Assembly: GCA_015075725.1 (NCBI GenBank)
Contig: JABTTV010000001.1
Coordinates: 2,418,001 to 2,482,000 of the forward strand
Direction: 5' to 3'
DNA: 64,000 bases
Source: Anaerolineales bacterium
GTDB lineage: Bacteria > Chloroflexota > Anaerolineae > Anaerolineales > Villigracilaceae
The notes under the pieces are model-generated. The model saw nothing but the letters and a program-made list of their open reading frames with translations. It had not been told where the DNA came from and did not search any database. The translations under genes and the position numbers were made by a program. The first letter of the stretch is position 1. Each line of letters starts with the position of its first letter. Positions 1 through 8,480 of the stretch are shown in pieces.

Positions 1-1873
1 CAACCAAAAATTTCAACGGCGAGTCGGGGTCATTGAATTCTTCGACGACTTTTTCTTGTTGGTCTTTATCCATGTCCCATTTTTGCTTGAATTCGAGAGC
101 ATCGCTCGCGTTCGTACTCATAACGACTTTGCTGGCGGCAAAGGGGAGAAACTTATCCAGTTCTTCTTTGTATAGAATGCAGGCGAAGCGATCAGGCGTG
201 ACAATCATTGCCTTGAAACCTTCTGGTTCCACATGCTTTCTGAAATGTTCAACAATATCTTGAACAATTTGCCTGACCCGTTCAGGCGATTTCAGGAAAA
301 CCGCCATACTTGCGGCTTTCTTGCTGAGTTTATCTCTATCTTCTTCTCCCAATTCGTTTGCCATTTCTTTGAAGGCAATATCCAAACTTTCTTTTTCAAC
401 GTGATAGTTTGGCAAGCGCGGCTCAAAGTGCAAGGGCAAAGTAGCGTTGTCGCGAATACTTTCTTGAAAGGTATAGCGGCTCATGTAGCCGTTGGTATCT
501 TCCTGTGCGCCAAAAGCCCAAAATGTATTTTTGTCAGCCTTGTTGATTGGCGTGCCAGTCAAACCAAATAAAAACGCATTAGGCAAAGCCGCTCTCATCT
601 TTCGCCCTAAATCCCCCTCTTGTGTGCGATGAGCTTCGTCCACCATCACAATGATGTTCTCCCGCTTGTTCATATCGGGATAGGCTTCTTTGAATTTATG
701 AATCATCGTGATAATAATTTTACGGCTGTCGCGTTCCAGTAAATCATGCAGTTCTTTGATATTGTCGGTTGTAACCATGTTCGGCACTTCGGCGGAATTG
801 AACGTAGCGGTGATTTGAGTATCTAAATCAATTCTGTCCACGACAATCAAAACGGTTGGGTTGCCAAGTTCTTCAACCTTGCGGAGTTTTTGAGCGGCAA
901 ACAACATGAGCAGGGATTTACCCGACCCTTGAAAATGCCAGATTAAGCCTTTTTTGATTTCACCTTCCAAAACACGCTGGACAAGAGCATTTGCGCCTTC
1001 GTATTGCTGATAGCGGCAAACGACTTTGATTTTCTTCTTTTTGTTGTCGGTGGCATAGATGGTGAAATGTTGCAGAATATCCAGCAGCGTGGACGGTTTC
1101 AATAAGTGCGTCAATTGTTTGCCCACGTCATGCAAACCTGCAAAGTGACTGAGTTCGTCACGTTCTTCTTCGATTCGCCAGGGCGACCAAAACTCCAAAG
1201 GCGTTCTGACGCCGCCGATGAATAGTTCCTTGCCTTCGGTCGCAAACGAAAAGACATTCGGCACAAACAAATGCGGAACGGCATTTTCGTAAACAACATT
1301 AATGTCGTGCGCTCCATCCAGCCAACTGATCGCAGGGCGAACAGGCGTTTTGGCTTCGCCTACAACCAAAGGAATCCCATTGACCAGCATCACCACATCG
1401 GGGATTTTGGCTTCCCTCGCAAGGATTTTGAATTGGTTGGTAAGAACAAAGGAATTGTTGTGGATGTTTTCAAAATCAATCAAACGAACAGGCACATGCT
1501 GTTCGTTTTTGCCGAATGGCATGTTGATTTCACCTCTCAGCCATTTGGCAAATTCTTCGTTGGCGCGCACCAAACCCACATTGCCTACGGAAAGCAAAAT
1601 TGCCTTGAGTTTGCGAATGACTTCTTCGGCATATTCAGGTTGTGCCGCAATTTCAGGGTTGAGACGCTGCAGGGCGTCAACCAATTCCTGCTCGATAAAG
1701 ACATCCGTGATTTCCCGCTGGAGCAATTCGCTTTGGACGTATTGCCATTTGGCTTCCCCGTACCCAACAGATTCTTCTTTTACCATGCCCCCACGCATGT
1801 TATTCAAATTCACGCCTGTCAGGTTGTGAATGATGAAATATTCGACGCTGTTAAGTTCGTTAAATCCACTCAT
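1..1873 (-). CDS. hsdR: Type I restriction enzyme R subunit (HsdR), partial at left edge
   Basis: The frame opens at ATG 1873 and is uninterrupted to the window edge, giving about 624 residues; family members are about 1000, so the C-terminal third lies outside. Seen: an N-terminal nuclease domain with PD at residues 158-159 and EAK at 173-175 (the PD-(D/E)xK active site), a helicase Walker A QGSGKS near 315, and a DEAH box in MVDEAHRT near 415 followed by LFGLTGTP. The protein is the translocating and cleaving subunit that cuts unmodified DNA together with the M and S functions. It starts 11 nt after the stop of the M-S fusion gene, so the two are almost certainly one operon. No frameshift is visible in the part present. 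Confidence 0.93.
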   Translation of the reverse strand, partial: MSGFNELNSVEYFIIHNLTGVNLNNMRGGMVKEESVGYGEAKWQYVQSELLQREITDVFIEQELVDALQRLNPEIAAQPEYAEEVIRKLKAILLSVGNVGLVRANEEFAKWLRGEINMPFGKNEQHVPVRLIDFENIHNNSFVLTNQFKILAREAKIPDVVMLVNGIPLVVGEAKTPVRPAISWLDGAHDINVVYENAVPHLFVPNVFSFATEGKELFIGGVRTPLEFWSPWRIEEERDELSHFAGLHDVGKQLTHLLKPSTLLDILQHFTIYATDNKKKKIKVVCRYQQYEGANALVQRVLEGEIKKGLIWHFQGSGKSLLMLFAAQKLRKVEELGNPTVLIVVDRIDLDTQITATFNSAEVPNMVTTDNIKELHDLLERDSRKIIITMIHKFKEAYPDMNKRENIIVMVDEAHRTQEGDLGRKMRAALPNAFLFGLTGTPINKADKNTFWAFGAQEDTNGYMSRYTFQESIRDNATLPLHFEPRLPNYHVEKESLDIAFKEMANELGEEDRDKLSKKAASMAVFLKSPERVRQIVQDIVEHFRKHVEPEGFKAMIVTPDRFACILYKEELDKFLPFAASKVVMSTNASDALEFKQKWDMDKDQQEKVVEEFNDPDSPLKFLV

Positions 1874-1884
1874 GGTTCACCTAT

Positions 1885-3960
1885 TCAAGCGATTGAGTCG
1901 TTTGTTATGGATACTCTCAAATGCTCCAGTTTTTCTTGAAATTTGTCCACGTCGTTTTTGAGTTCTTTTGAAATTGATTCGAATTGCTTAAAAGCTTCGA
2001 TGATTTCTTCTTGCTCTTCAGGGGATGGCAATCCAAATTCGTAATTTGCCATCTCTTTCCACTTGGTTCTTGGCGACAATGAGCCTGCCGATGTATAAGT
2101 TGCGAAATGTATAAAGTCATTGCTTCTGACGATGTAAGGTAGATACTTCGGAAGCAAAATATCGAGCTTTTCCTTCTTTACCTCAAACACCAACACATCT
2201 CCTGAACATATCCCGTCAAAATCTGCGACAGCTACCTTCTTTAGGTACGATCTTCTTTTGCTGAACAAGACATTTCCAGTAAAAAATCTTTTCGTGAAAG
2301 AAGTTCCATTTTTGATTAATCCATACCCTTGAATTTCAAAAGTTTCAGAGCTCAGGTTTTCTAGTCCAACATATCTTTCAAGCCCTTTTTCAAGAGGTCT
2401 TGATTCTGATTTGTTGAGATTATTCACCAAATCCTTGAATTTATACCTTTTCCAATTGTTTCTTCCGTTGATTATTTCTCGAAACCTAGCGAGTTTAGCA
2501 TTGGAAGTAAGATAGGCATTAAATCCTGAGACAATCCCGATGATGTCCTTCGATTTTTCCACATAATTTGATAATTCAGTGTCGATATCAAATTTATTGT
2601 TGGTTGCCTTTGGGACATATCGTGAAATTGTCAGGTTGGCATTTTGTTCGGTTAAGACTTCTTTTATTGATACTACCTTAGCAAATCCTTCAACGTCTGT
2701 AAAGTCCTTGTATGCGCTGAAAATTTTATTTATATGTGAGTTGTCCAAGTAACTGTAGGCAGTTACTCTCGCCACTTCTTCGGAAGCGTTGATAAAGATT
2801 ATTTTATTCTTTCGCTTCTTTTCCTTTTGCATCCTGCAAATAAGCAGACAAGATTCCATTGTGGCGTTATAGAATAGATTTGAGCCTAAGCCGATAACAG
2901 CATCAACCAAATCCGCCTCGATCATTTGCTTCCGCATTTCTAGTTCTGCGTCACGGTACAAAACGCCATGAGGCCATAGTACAACACATCGACCTGTATC
3001 AGGTTTTAGACTTTTCATTATGTGTTGTTGAAAAGCGTAGTCTGCATTGCCTTGGGGTGGAGTTCCCCAAATATTTCGACCAAAGGGGTCGTTGGCAAAC
3101 TTGGCTTGATTCCACCGTTTTACACTATAAGGCGGATTTGCCATAATCACATCAAACTGTTTCAGTTCGTCGTTTTCCAAAATTTGCGGGTTGTCTAGCG
3201 TATCGCCTTGCACAATCAAGAATTCATCAACATTGTGCATAAACATATTAATACGGGCAATGGCGGAAGTAATCAAGTTCAATTCCTGCCCGTACAGTTT
3301 GAGCGTGCGGTATTCTTTGCCTTGTTCTTTCAAATGCAATGCGCTGTTGAGCAAAATTCCACCGCTCCCGCAAGTGGGGTCATACACGCTTTCGCCTGAT
3401 TGCGGGTCGGTAATCATCGTCATCAGTTTTACAACCGTGCGGTTTGTATAAAACTCTGCGGCGGTATGTCCGCTGTCATCGGCAAATTTCTTAATCAGAT
3501 ATTCGTAGCCTTCGCCCATGATGTCATGCGGCACTTCGGCAACGGTCAACTTGTATTTTGAAAAATGCTCAATCAAATCCAGCATTTTTTCATCACTCAT
3601 GCGACGTTTGTTTGTCCATTGCGCGTCGCCAAAGACATCATGCAATATTTCAAAATTGGCTTTCTCAATTCCTTTGAGCGCCTTTTGCAAAGCCGCGCCG
3701 ACATTGGTTGTTTTCTTTCTTACATCTTCCCAATGACAACCTTTTGGAATTTGAAAACGGTGGTTTTCTCGAAATTCAGCATAATCTAAATCGTTTCCAC
3801 TTTCTTCCAATGCCTGCTGATATTCTTCATCCCATAAATCGCTAATGCGTTTGAAAAACAATAAGGGGAAAATGTATTGCTTGAAATCTGCCGCGTCAAT
3901 TAATCCGCGCAGGATGTTTGCGGCTCCCCAGAGATAGGCTTCGAGTTCTTTGCTGTTCAT
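1885..3960 (-). CDS. hsdM: HsdM-HsdS fusion: N6-adenine methyltransferase with one C-terminal target-recognition domain
   Basis: 691 residues from ATG 3960, preceded by GGAAG at good spacing; a GTG at 3975 is less likely. Residues 1-450 are a typical HsdM: helical N-terminal domain, SAM motif DPTCGSGG (194-201), and the adenine-methylase motif NPPY (275-278). Residues about 500-655 read as one HsdS target-recognition domain (KWKEMANYEFGLPSPEEQ is the usual end), followed by a helical spacer to residue 683. Separate HsdS proteins normally carry two such domains; only one is present and no free hsdS is visible. Half-size S subunits are known to dimerise and read symmetric sites, so this enzyme may methylate a palindromic split site. 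The downstream gene is hsdR. Confidence 0.9.
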   Translation of the reverse strand: MNSKELEAYLWGAANILRGLIDAADFKQYIFPLLFFKRISDLWDEEYQQALEESGNDLDYAEFRENHRFQIPKGCHWEDVRKKTTNVGAALQKALKGIEKANFEILHDVFGDAQWTNKRRMSDEKMLDLIEHFSKYKLTVAEVPHDIMGEGYEYLIKKFADDSGHTAAEFYTNRTVVKLMTMITDPQSGESVYDPTCGSGGILLNSALHLKEQGKEYRTLKLYGQELNLITSAIARINMFMHNVDEFLIVQGDTLDNPQILENDELKQFDVIMANPPYSVKRWNQAKFANDPFGRNIWGTPPQGNADYAFQQHIMKSLKPDTGRCVVLWPHGVLYRDAELEMRKQMIEADLVDAVIGLGSNLFYNATMESCLLICRMQKEKKRKNKIIFINASEEVARVTAYSYLDNSHINKIFSAYKDFTDVEGFAKVVSIKEVLTEQNANLTISRYVPKATNNKFDIDTELSNYVEKSKDIIGIVSGFNAYLTSNAKLARFREIINGRNNWKRYKFKDLVNNLNKSESRPLEKGLERYVGLENLSSETFEIQGYGLIKNGTSFTKRFFTGNVLFSKRRSYLKKVAVADFDGICSGDVLVFEVKKEKLDILLPKYLPYIVRSNDFIHFATYTSAGSLSPRTKWKEMANYEFGLPSPEEQEEIIEAFKQFESISKELKNDVDKFQEKLEHLRVSITNDSIA

Positions 3961-4079
3961 GGGCGTAGCTTCCACTTTTGTCTAAATTGATAGTGAGCAG
4001 GAAATAAGTGATTTGCTTGTTGGGTGGAAAAATTATAGCATGGCAAATTATGGCTTCCCGCCGTCCGCGAGGGAGGATG

Positions 4080-4152
4080 AAAAGGTACTGTCTTCTTCCC
4101 AAACATGTCAGTACATGTTTCCGAAAAGGTACTGTCTTCTTTCCAAACATGT
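4080..4152. repeat. Two 29-bp direct repeats with internal ACATGT inverted repeat
   Basis: Units at 4080-4108 and 4124-4152 begin AAAAGGTACTGTCTTCTT and end CCAAACATGT, differing at one base, with a period of 44 bp. AAACATGT at 4101-4108 is followed by ACATGTTT at 4113-4120, a perfect inverted repeat with a 4-nt loop. They lie between hsdM and the HU-like gene, in the probable promoter region of the restriction operon. Confidence 0.7.
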
Positions 4153-4170
4153 ACTGTCTTTTTGGGCGAA

Positions 4171-4208
4171 AAGACCTGACAGGTCGGGAAACCCGTCAGG
4201 TCTTTTGT
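4171..4208. terminator. Bidirectional-looking terminator, GACCTGAC/GTCAGGTC family
   Basis: AAGACCTGAC (4171-4180) pairs with GTCAGGTCTT (4195-4204), followed by T-rich sequence on both strands. It lies just after the stop of the minus-strand HU-like gene. The same stem recurs at 17703-17738. Confidence 0.75.
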
Positions 4209-4214
4209 GAAAAA

Positions 4215-4595
4215 CTACGCTTTCTGGAATTCAATCGAACCCAGCACCCGTTTGAACTCCTTGCCGGGGTTGAAGCGCGGAAGGATGTTCTGGATCTGGC
4301 TGGAGCGCACCTCTTCCGCCGTCCCTGCGCCGTCCGATTCGATCCTCAGCCAGAAACTGCCGAAATCGCCCAGTTCCACGATGTTGCCCGCCGCCAGTTC
4401 CTGCGGGATGGTGGTCAGCAGGGCTTCCAGCACCGCCATCGTGTCCGCGCTGGAGACGGTGGAGATCTGCGAAATCCGCTCCGCCATCTGGCGCAGGGTC
4501 TTCCGTCCGCTCGAATCGATGGACGGATACCACTTCTTGGGCGCGGTCGGGTTTGCCGGGTTTCCGCGCTCGACAACATTGAATTTCACGGTCAT
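4215..4595 (-). CDS. HU-related histone-like DNA-binding protein
   Basis: 126 residues with SD GGAGG before ATG 4595. The sequence has the pattern of the HU-related family first known from Bacteroidota: MTVKFNVVERGNP at the N terminus, a central helical part with STVSSADTMAVLEALL, the HU-like IVELGDFGSFWLR (about 72-84), and ILPRFNPGKEFK near the C terminus in place of the long HU beta-arm ending. It is expected to bind and bend DNA non-specifically in the nucleoid. It stands alone, with a -10-like TATACT 83 nt upstream and the terminator at 4171-4208 behind it. Confidence 0.88.
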   Translation of the reverse strand: MTVKFNVVERGNPANPTAPKKWYPSIDSSGRKTLRQMAERISQISTVSSADTMAVLEALLTTIPQELAAGNIVELGDFGSFWLRIESDGAGTAEEVRSSQIQNILPRFNPGKEFKRVLGSIEFQKA

Positions 4596-4677
4596 GTTTG
4601 CCTCCTATGGCTTTGAAAATAAAGTTGTTTGTGGGGAGATTCCGCTTTCTGCCGGGAATTCCCCTGCGGCAGCCGCA

Positions 4678-4683
4678 AGTATA
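4678..4683 (-). promoter_or_regulatory. Possible -10 box of the HU-like gene
   Basis: Reads TATACT on the minus strand, 83 nt before ATG 4595. No convincing -35 was found. Apart from this and the terminator at 4806-4835, I see nothing else in the 4596-4862 gap. Confidence 0.35.
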
Positions 4684-4805
4684 GCATAAGATTTAATGTG
4701 ATTGCGGCGTGTCCGCCTCATCGGGGCTTCGGGTTGATAGATGAAACCGCATTGAAAGCTTACGATTATCTGCTGCCCGCATTGTAACCCTTTGAAATTA
4801 CGGAT

Positions 4806-4835
4806 AAAGACCGGAGAGGCCTCTCCCCCGTCTTT
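4806..4835 (-). terminator. Terminator of the isoaspartate methyltransferase gene
   Basis: AAAGACCGG and AGAGG pair with CCTCT and CCGTCTTT with a small bulge; the hairpin lies 27 nt after the stop at 4863 and is followed by TCTTT on the minus strand. Confidence 0.55.
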
Positions 4836-4862
4836 GTTTTGCGCATCATTCTGATGGGAATG

Positions 4863-5489
4863 CTACTCGTCAGGCGCGGATCGACGCCCCCGTTTTCTCT
4901 TGATTCCGGGCCCTGTAAATGGGACAAACGCCACGCCGCCAAGGCTGCAGGACTTCAGCTCACCCCCTTCCTTAACGAATTTCCACAATTTCTGATATAC
5001 CCCGGGCGGACCGATTGGGATGACAAGCCGGCCCCCTTCTGCCAATTGGTCAGTTAGCGGTTCGGGCAGATGGTCCGGCGCGGCCGTTACAATGATCGCA
5101 TCATAAGGCGCATACTCGGGCAAGCCGTAATATCCATCGCCCTGCCTGACGTGTACATTAGTGTAGCCCAATTCTTTAAGCCGTGCAGCGGCGGTTTCAG
5201 CCAACTCGGGAATGATCTCGATGCTATATACCTCCCTGTAACCCAATTCAGCCAGAATGGCTGCCTGATAACCGGAGCCGGTGCCGACCTCGAGAATTGT
5301 TTCCCCGGGCTTAAGGTCCAATAGTTCTGTCATCCAGCCCACAAGGAAGGGTTGCGATATGGTCTGGCCATATCCGATCGGGAGCGGGTGGTCTTCGTAT
5401 GCCTGATCGATATATTTTTCAGGAACGAACTTGTGACGAGGCACGGCTTGCAGGGCTTTCAATATTTCCTTGTTCACAACGAATCCCAT
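4863..5489 (-). CDS. pcm: Protein-L-isoaspartate (D-aspartate) O-methyltransferase
   Basis: 208 residues. It repairs isoaspartyl residues in damaged proteins by SAM-dependent methylation in the cytoplasm. Seen: the family N-terminal block VPRHKFVP then YEDHPLPIGYGQTISQP (about 16-47), the SAM-binding motif LEVGTGSGYQAAIL (66-79), and the post-motif DAIIVTAAPDHLPEPL. The start is uncertain: no good SD precedes ATG 5489, and GTG 5477 four codons downstream has GGGA before it. Family proteins often carry 10-30 more N-terminal residues, but the upstream frame has no clear start. It lies 108 nt behind the membrane-protein gene ending at 5598. Confidence 0.9.
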   Translation of the reverse strand: MGFVVNKEILKALQAVPRHKFVPEKYIDQAYEDHPLPIGYGQTISQPFLVGWMTELLDLKPGETILEVGTGSGYQAAILAELGYREVYSIEIIPELAETAAARLKELGYTNVHVRQGDGYYGLPEYAPYDAIIVTAAPDHLPEPLTDQLAEGGRLVIPIGPPGVYQKLWKFVKEGGELKSCSLGGVAFVPFTGPGIKRKRGRRSAPDE

Positions 5490-5597
5490 GCAGCGGGGGA
5501 TGAAAACGCAGTCGTCAGTATCGTTCCCGCCCGAGGGCTTGCCTGTAGTTTTACAAATGCGGCTTTGGGTGGCGGGCGTATGCCACGCTGATCTTCT

Positions 5598-6215
5598 TCA
5601 TATGATTGGGTGCCTGGCGAGATCAATCTCCCTTTTCCAGCTCGCATTCGCCGCAAATACCAGAGAGATCATCAGGAGCGGCGCGCCTATGATCAGGAAT
5701 GTGCCTGCGCCTTGAATCCCATCGCCCAGAGTCCAGATCGAAAAAGCAAGCGCCGCCAGCCCAAATACGACGGCTCCAACCCACGGCCAGCGCCAGGCAA
5801 ATGCCAGTACTAATCCCAGCGCGATCATCGGAAGCATGTGCATCAGGAAGGCAAGCAGCATCTCTCCCAGGGTGCGTCCTTCTTCAAATACATCGAATGC
5901 GAACAGGCTCATAAAAGCCACGAGGATCAGACAGCAAATGCGCGGACCCCAGTAAAGCCATTTTGCCAGCCGGGTATCGATACCTTCATGGCGTCGATGT
6001 CGGTCTGCCGCCAGGATCAGGATTCCGAGCAGGGAATGGAGAATGCCAAGGGGGATCGCGATCAATATCGAATTCACCGCCAGCATCCAAAACTCAAATT
6101 CCTCGCCGCCGAGCATATAGGGACTGACGCTCATCGCCGCCAGGGATAGGGTAAAAGAAAGCGCCAACACAAGAAACAATCCCTGCCTAAATTTTCGGGA
6201 CCGAACTGAGATCAT
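5598..6215 (-). CDS. Membrane protein of unknown function (DUF7670-like pattern)
   Basis: 205 residues, SD AAAGGA before ATG 6215. Hydrophobic stretches suggest about six membrane segments: residues about 11-33, 43-68, 89-105, 117-140, 144-160 and 172-190. The central WRWPWVGAVVFGLAAL and C-terminal PLLMISLVF resemble small uncharacterised bacterial membrane proteins common in Chloroflexota and Firmicutes; I recall the DUF7670 pattern but cannot confirm it. No catalytic motif is visible. It precedes the isoaspartate methyltransferase gene on the same strand and is divergent from the gene at 6367. Confidence 0.75.
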   Translation of the reverse strand: MISVRSRKFRQGLFLVLALSFTLSLAAMSVSPYMLGGEEFEFWMLAVNSILIAIPLGILHSLLGILILAADRHRRHEGIDTRLAKWLYWGPRICCLILVAFMSLFAFDVFEEGRTLGEMLLAFLMHMLPMIALGLVLAFAWRWPWVGAVVFGLAALAFSIWTLGDGIQGAGTFLIIGAPLLMISLVFAANASWKREIDLARHPII

Positions 6216-6366
6216 GACGGCCGTCCTTTCTGCCTAATAATAGTATAGCGCGTACCAGGGCTGCGGCGCTGATGAGTTTTGATTCCGCCGGGTGATGCGC
6301 AGACCTGCGCGGAGTGCTACACTATGTTAAGGATACGCGACCCGGTTTGCCTGACTGGAGGTGTGC

Positions 6367-6882
6367 ATGAGCAATGTCCTTGAATCGCCCGCCAAACCCA
6401 TTTATCTGGAGGAAATCTCATCTCCAAAGACCGCCTTCTTTTTCCTAATTCTCACGCTTCTGCTTCTCTTTATGGCTGTCGTTCGTTGGATCGTGACAGG
6501 CATGGATTGGCTCGCTGGGTTTCTTTGCGCGTTTTCGGCGATGTTTCTTTTCTATGTGCTGAATTTCCAGGTTCTGCTCATAATAATCACTCCCGGGGTG
6601 CTGTCCCTTCGATTCGGCATCTTCGCCTGGACCGTGCCTCTGAACAATATCGCGGATTGCCGTATTGACGATATTCCGCTGTTGATGCGAATAGGCGGCG
6701 CGGGAATCCATTTCATGTTCATCCGTAAACGCTACCGCGTCTCGTTCAATTTTTTGGAATACCCTCGGGTTGTGGTTTCACTCAAGCGGAAAGCCGGTCT
6801 CGTGAGCGATATTTCGTTTACAACGCGTCAACCCGGGAAAGTAGTCAAGACCATTCTGGGAATTAAATCCGCATCTGGATAA
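6367..6882 (+). CDS. Two-pass membrane protein with a C-terminal PH-like region, unknown function
   Basis: 171 residues from ATG 6367, chosen because GGAGG lies 5 nt upstream; GTG 6361 overlaps that SD. Two adjacent membrane segments (about 23-42 and 47-75) are followed by a soluble beta-rich tail with VPLNNIADCRIDD and later YPRVVVSLKR, an arrangement like that of bacterial PH-domain (bPH/YdbT-like) proteins. I do not recognise a specific family. Its last 20 bp overlap the end of the convergent VKOR gene on the other strand. Confidence 0.65.
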   Translation: MSNVLESPAKPIYLEEISSPKTAFFFLILTLLLLFMAVVRWIVTGMDWLAGFLCAFSAMFLFYVLNFQVLLIIITPGVLSLRFGIFAWTVPLNNIADCRIDDIPLLMRIGGAGIHFMFIRKRYRVSFNFLEYPRVVVSLKRKAGLVSDISFTTRQPGKVVKTILGIKSASG

Positions 6883-8002
6883 GCGCACCTTTTGCAGGTT
6901 TGGCTGTGAGAAGAAATAGCGCAGTCATCACTATCGCCGAGGTCAGGCACCACGCGCAGGTCGCACCGATGATAAAAGGCTCAAGGAAGGTCAGGTAAAT
7001 CGAGAACAATGTGCCTGAAAGAGTGAGGAAGAACAACGCCAGCGAAGCAAGTCGCGCGAGTTTCTTTCTTCCATATTGCGTGACAAGCCATGAAACGAAA
7101 ATTACCAGATATCCAAACAATCCCAACACACCGATGGGAAGGATTCCGAACAGCCGGGCATATTCGCTTTGCTGGACGGTGTTGCAATCGCCAACGGGAC
7201 CGCAGACCGCAGTGGTTTGGGTCGTTTCAATGAACGCCAGGTACCCGGCAACTCCAGCGCCAATGACGCACAGCAATGGGAAAATCCATGCGGGCATTGT
7301 TTCCGAGATTTTAACTGGGCTTCCGTATCTGATATAAAATACCGCCCAGAAAAGTGCTCCGAACATTCCCACGAGTACGACCACCGATAACGTATTTCCA
7401 ACGGGGTCCTGCGCAAACCGTTCCGTCCAGTGCAGATCATGGATTCCCGAAAATGGAGTGCCTGGGGTTTCTATCGTTGGGGAGGATGCTGGGGATTCAG
7501 TGGCGGGCGTAAGCGTGGATTGAGGCGCCTCATCCGTGTTTTGGGGCTGGGCTTCATCCGTTGTCGAATCTCCAGCTGATGGCTGGTTTAACGCTTCAGA
7601 GAAGCCGGGTATATTCGGTAAGCCCACTCCGCCTTGCGCAAGGTAGGAATCAACGAGTGCTGGAAATTTTTCGGGGATGTCCACTGAGCCTATCAGATAA
7701 ATATCATCGATCACGAGAAAAGGGACGCCAGCCCGCTCGACATTGAATGTTTGCAGCGCACTCATGAACAAGGCATTCCCATCCTCGGTTGAAACATCCA
7801 CGCCAACGATCTGAAGCTGCGCGCCGTATTCTTCCATCATGGGCAGAATGGTCTCAGTGATCACGTATTGGCAATGCCCGCAGGACGGGGAATGGAAGAG
7901 CACGGCATGGACCACCGGCGTTGTTTCCTGTGCGTGAACTGACAGGGAGGGGAGGAATAGGATTACGATGACAAGAAATATTGCAGAAAATGTTTTTTTC
8001 AT
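6863..8002 (-). CDS. Thioredoxin-like domain fused to vitamin K epoxide reductase (VKOR) domain
   Basis: 379 residues with a signal peptide (1-24). Residues 30-125 are a thioredoxin-like domain with CGHC at 41-44 and the cis-proline in AGVPFLV (91-97). A Pro/Ser/Thr-rich linker (135-185) leads to a VKOR membrane domain of about five segments (200-365), with the loop cysteine pair C267/C273 and the active-site CAWC (349-352). VKOR homologues reoxidise a thiol oxidase partner and pass electrons to quinone, so this is a self-contained extracytoplasmic disulfide-forming enzyme. In many bacterial fusions the thioredoxin part is C-terminal; here it is N-terminal. A short membrane peptide is encoded 117 nt upstream. 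Confidence 0.92.
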   Translation of the reverse strand: MKKTFSAIFLVIVILFLPSLSVHAQETTPVVHAVLFHSPSCGHCQYVITETILPMMEEYGAQLQIVGVDVSTEDGNALFMSALQTFNVERAGVPFLVIDDIYLIGSVDIPEKFPALVDSYLAQGGVGLPNIPGFSEALNQPSAGDSTTDEAQPQNTDEAPQSTLTPATESPASSPTIETPGTPFSGIHDLHWTERFAQDPVGNTLSVVVLVGMFGALFWAVFYIRYGSPVKISETMPAWIFPLLCVIGAGVAGYLAFIETTQTTAVCGPVGDCNTVQQSEYARLFGILPIGVLGLFGYLVIFVSWLVTQYGRKKLARLASLALFFLTLSGTLFSIYLTFLEPFIIGATCAWCLTSAIVMTALFLLTAKPAKGALIQMRI

Positions 8003-8119
8003 GGGATGTTACGTCGTGTCTATCAGATGGGGTGGGGATCGCAGAAATGGTTCATTTGGAAGGAATCGAAAGACGCTTTGTGCGCTGCATGCGCGGGGAT
8101 TTGATCGATGGTGTGTCTG

Positions 8120-8254
8120 TCATCGGTGATGGGTGCGATTCGTATCTGTGCCGTCTTTCCCGTTGTGGTCATGTTTGCGGTGGATCAAGATGTAGAAAAT
8201 AAGCGCGAGCGCCGTCAATGTAACCGGGGTGACAAGTTCAATGAGTGAAAGCAT
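8120..8254 (-). CDS. 44-residue single-span membrane peptide with His-rich tail
   Basis: ATG 8254 is preceded by GGAG at 5-nt spacing, and the frame runs 44 codons to TGA 8120. Residues about 5-22 are hydrophobic (VTPVTLTALALIFYILI) and the tail is short, basic and His/Asn-rich (HRKHDHNGKD, then THHR). It lies between an AT-rich promoter-like region and the VKOR gene, on the same strand, so it is probably co-transcribed with it. I do not recognise a family. Small membrane peptides of this shape are often subunits or regulators of a membrane enzyme; that role is inference from position only. Confidence 0.6.
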   Translation of the reverse strand: MLSLIELVTPVTLTALALIFYILIHRKHDHNGKDGTDTNRTHHR

Positions 8255-8267
8255 GTCTACTCCAATC

Positions 8268-8340
8268 TCAGCCGATAATCTGTTTTTCGGGATACAACAT
8301 CATAATTATAGTAACCTCCTTTCTAATAATTTTTTAGTAA
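8268..8340 (-). promoter_or_regulatory. AT-rich promoter/leader of the VKOR unit with inverted repeat
   Basis: On the minus strand, TTACTAA-N6-TTAGAAA (8320-8340) is an imperfect inverted repeat, followed by AAGGAGGT (8314-8321) and TATAAT (8305-8310). Two readings are possible. One is a -10 box with an operator over its -35 region. The other is a leader peptide of 11 codons (8268-8303) read from the strong SD. Confidence 0.45.
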
Positions 8341-8480
8341 CAAGTGTCATGAAAAGGGTGAAAATAATTAATTCCTTGTATGAATCGATGTCGAAATTGC
8401 CGTCTTGGTTGCGCCGCCCCAGGGAGGGAATCGCTGAAAATAGCAAAACGCACTGACAGAATCCCATCGGGGCGAAAGAT

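Noticed and set aside
4080..4152. Possible short CRISPR array
   Set aside because: Only two repeat units, an unequal context and no cas genes.
5474..5656. Minus-strand frame that might extend the isoaspartate methyltransferase N terminus
   Set aside because: It is in another frame from the gene and would need a frameshift that nothing else supports.
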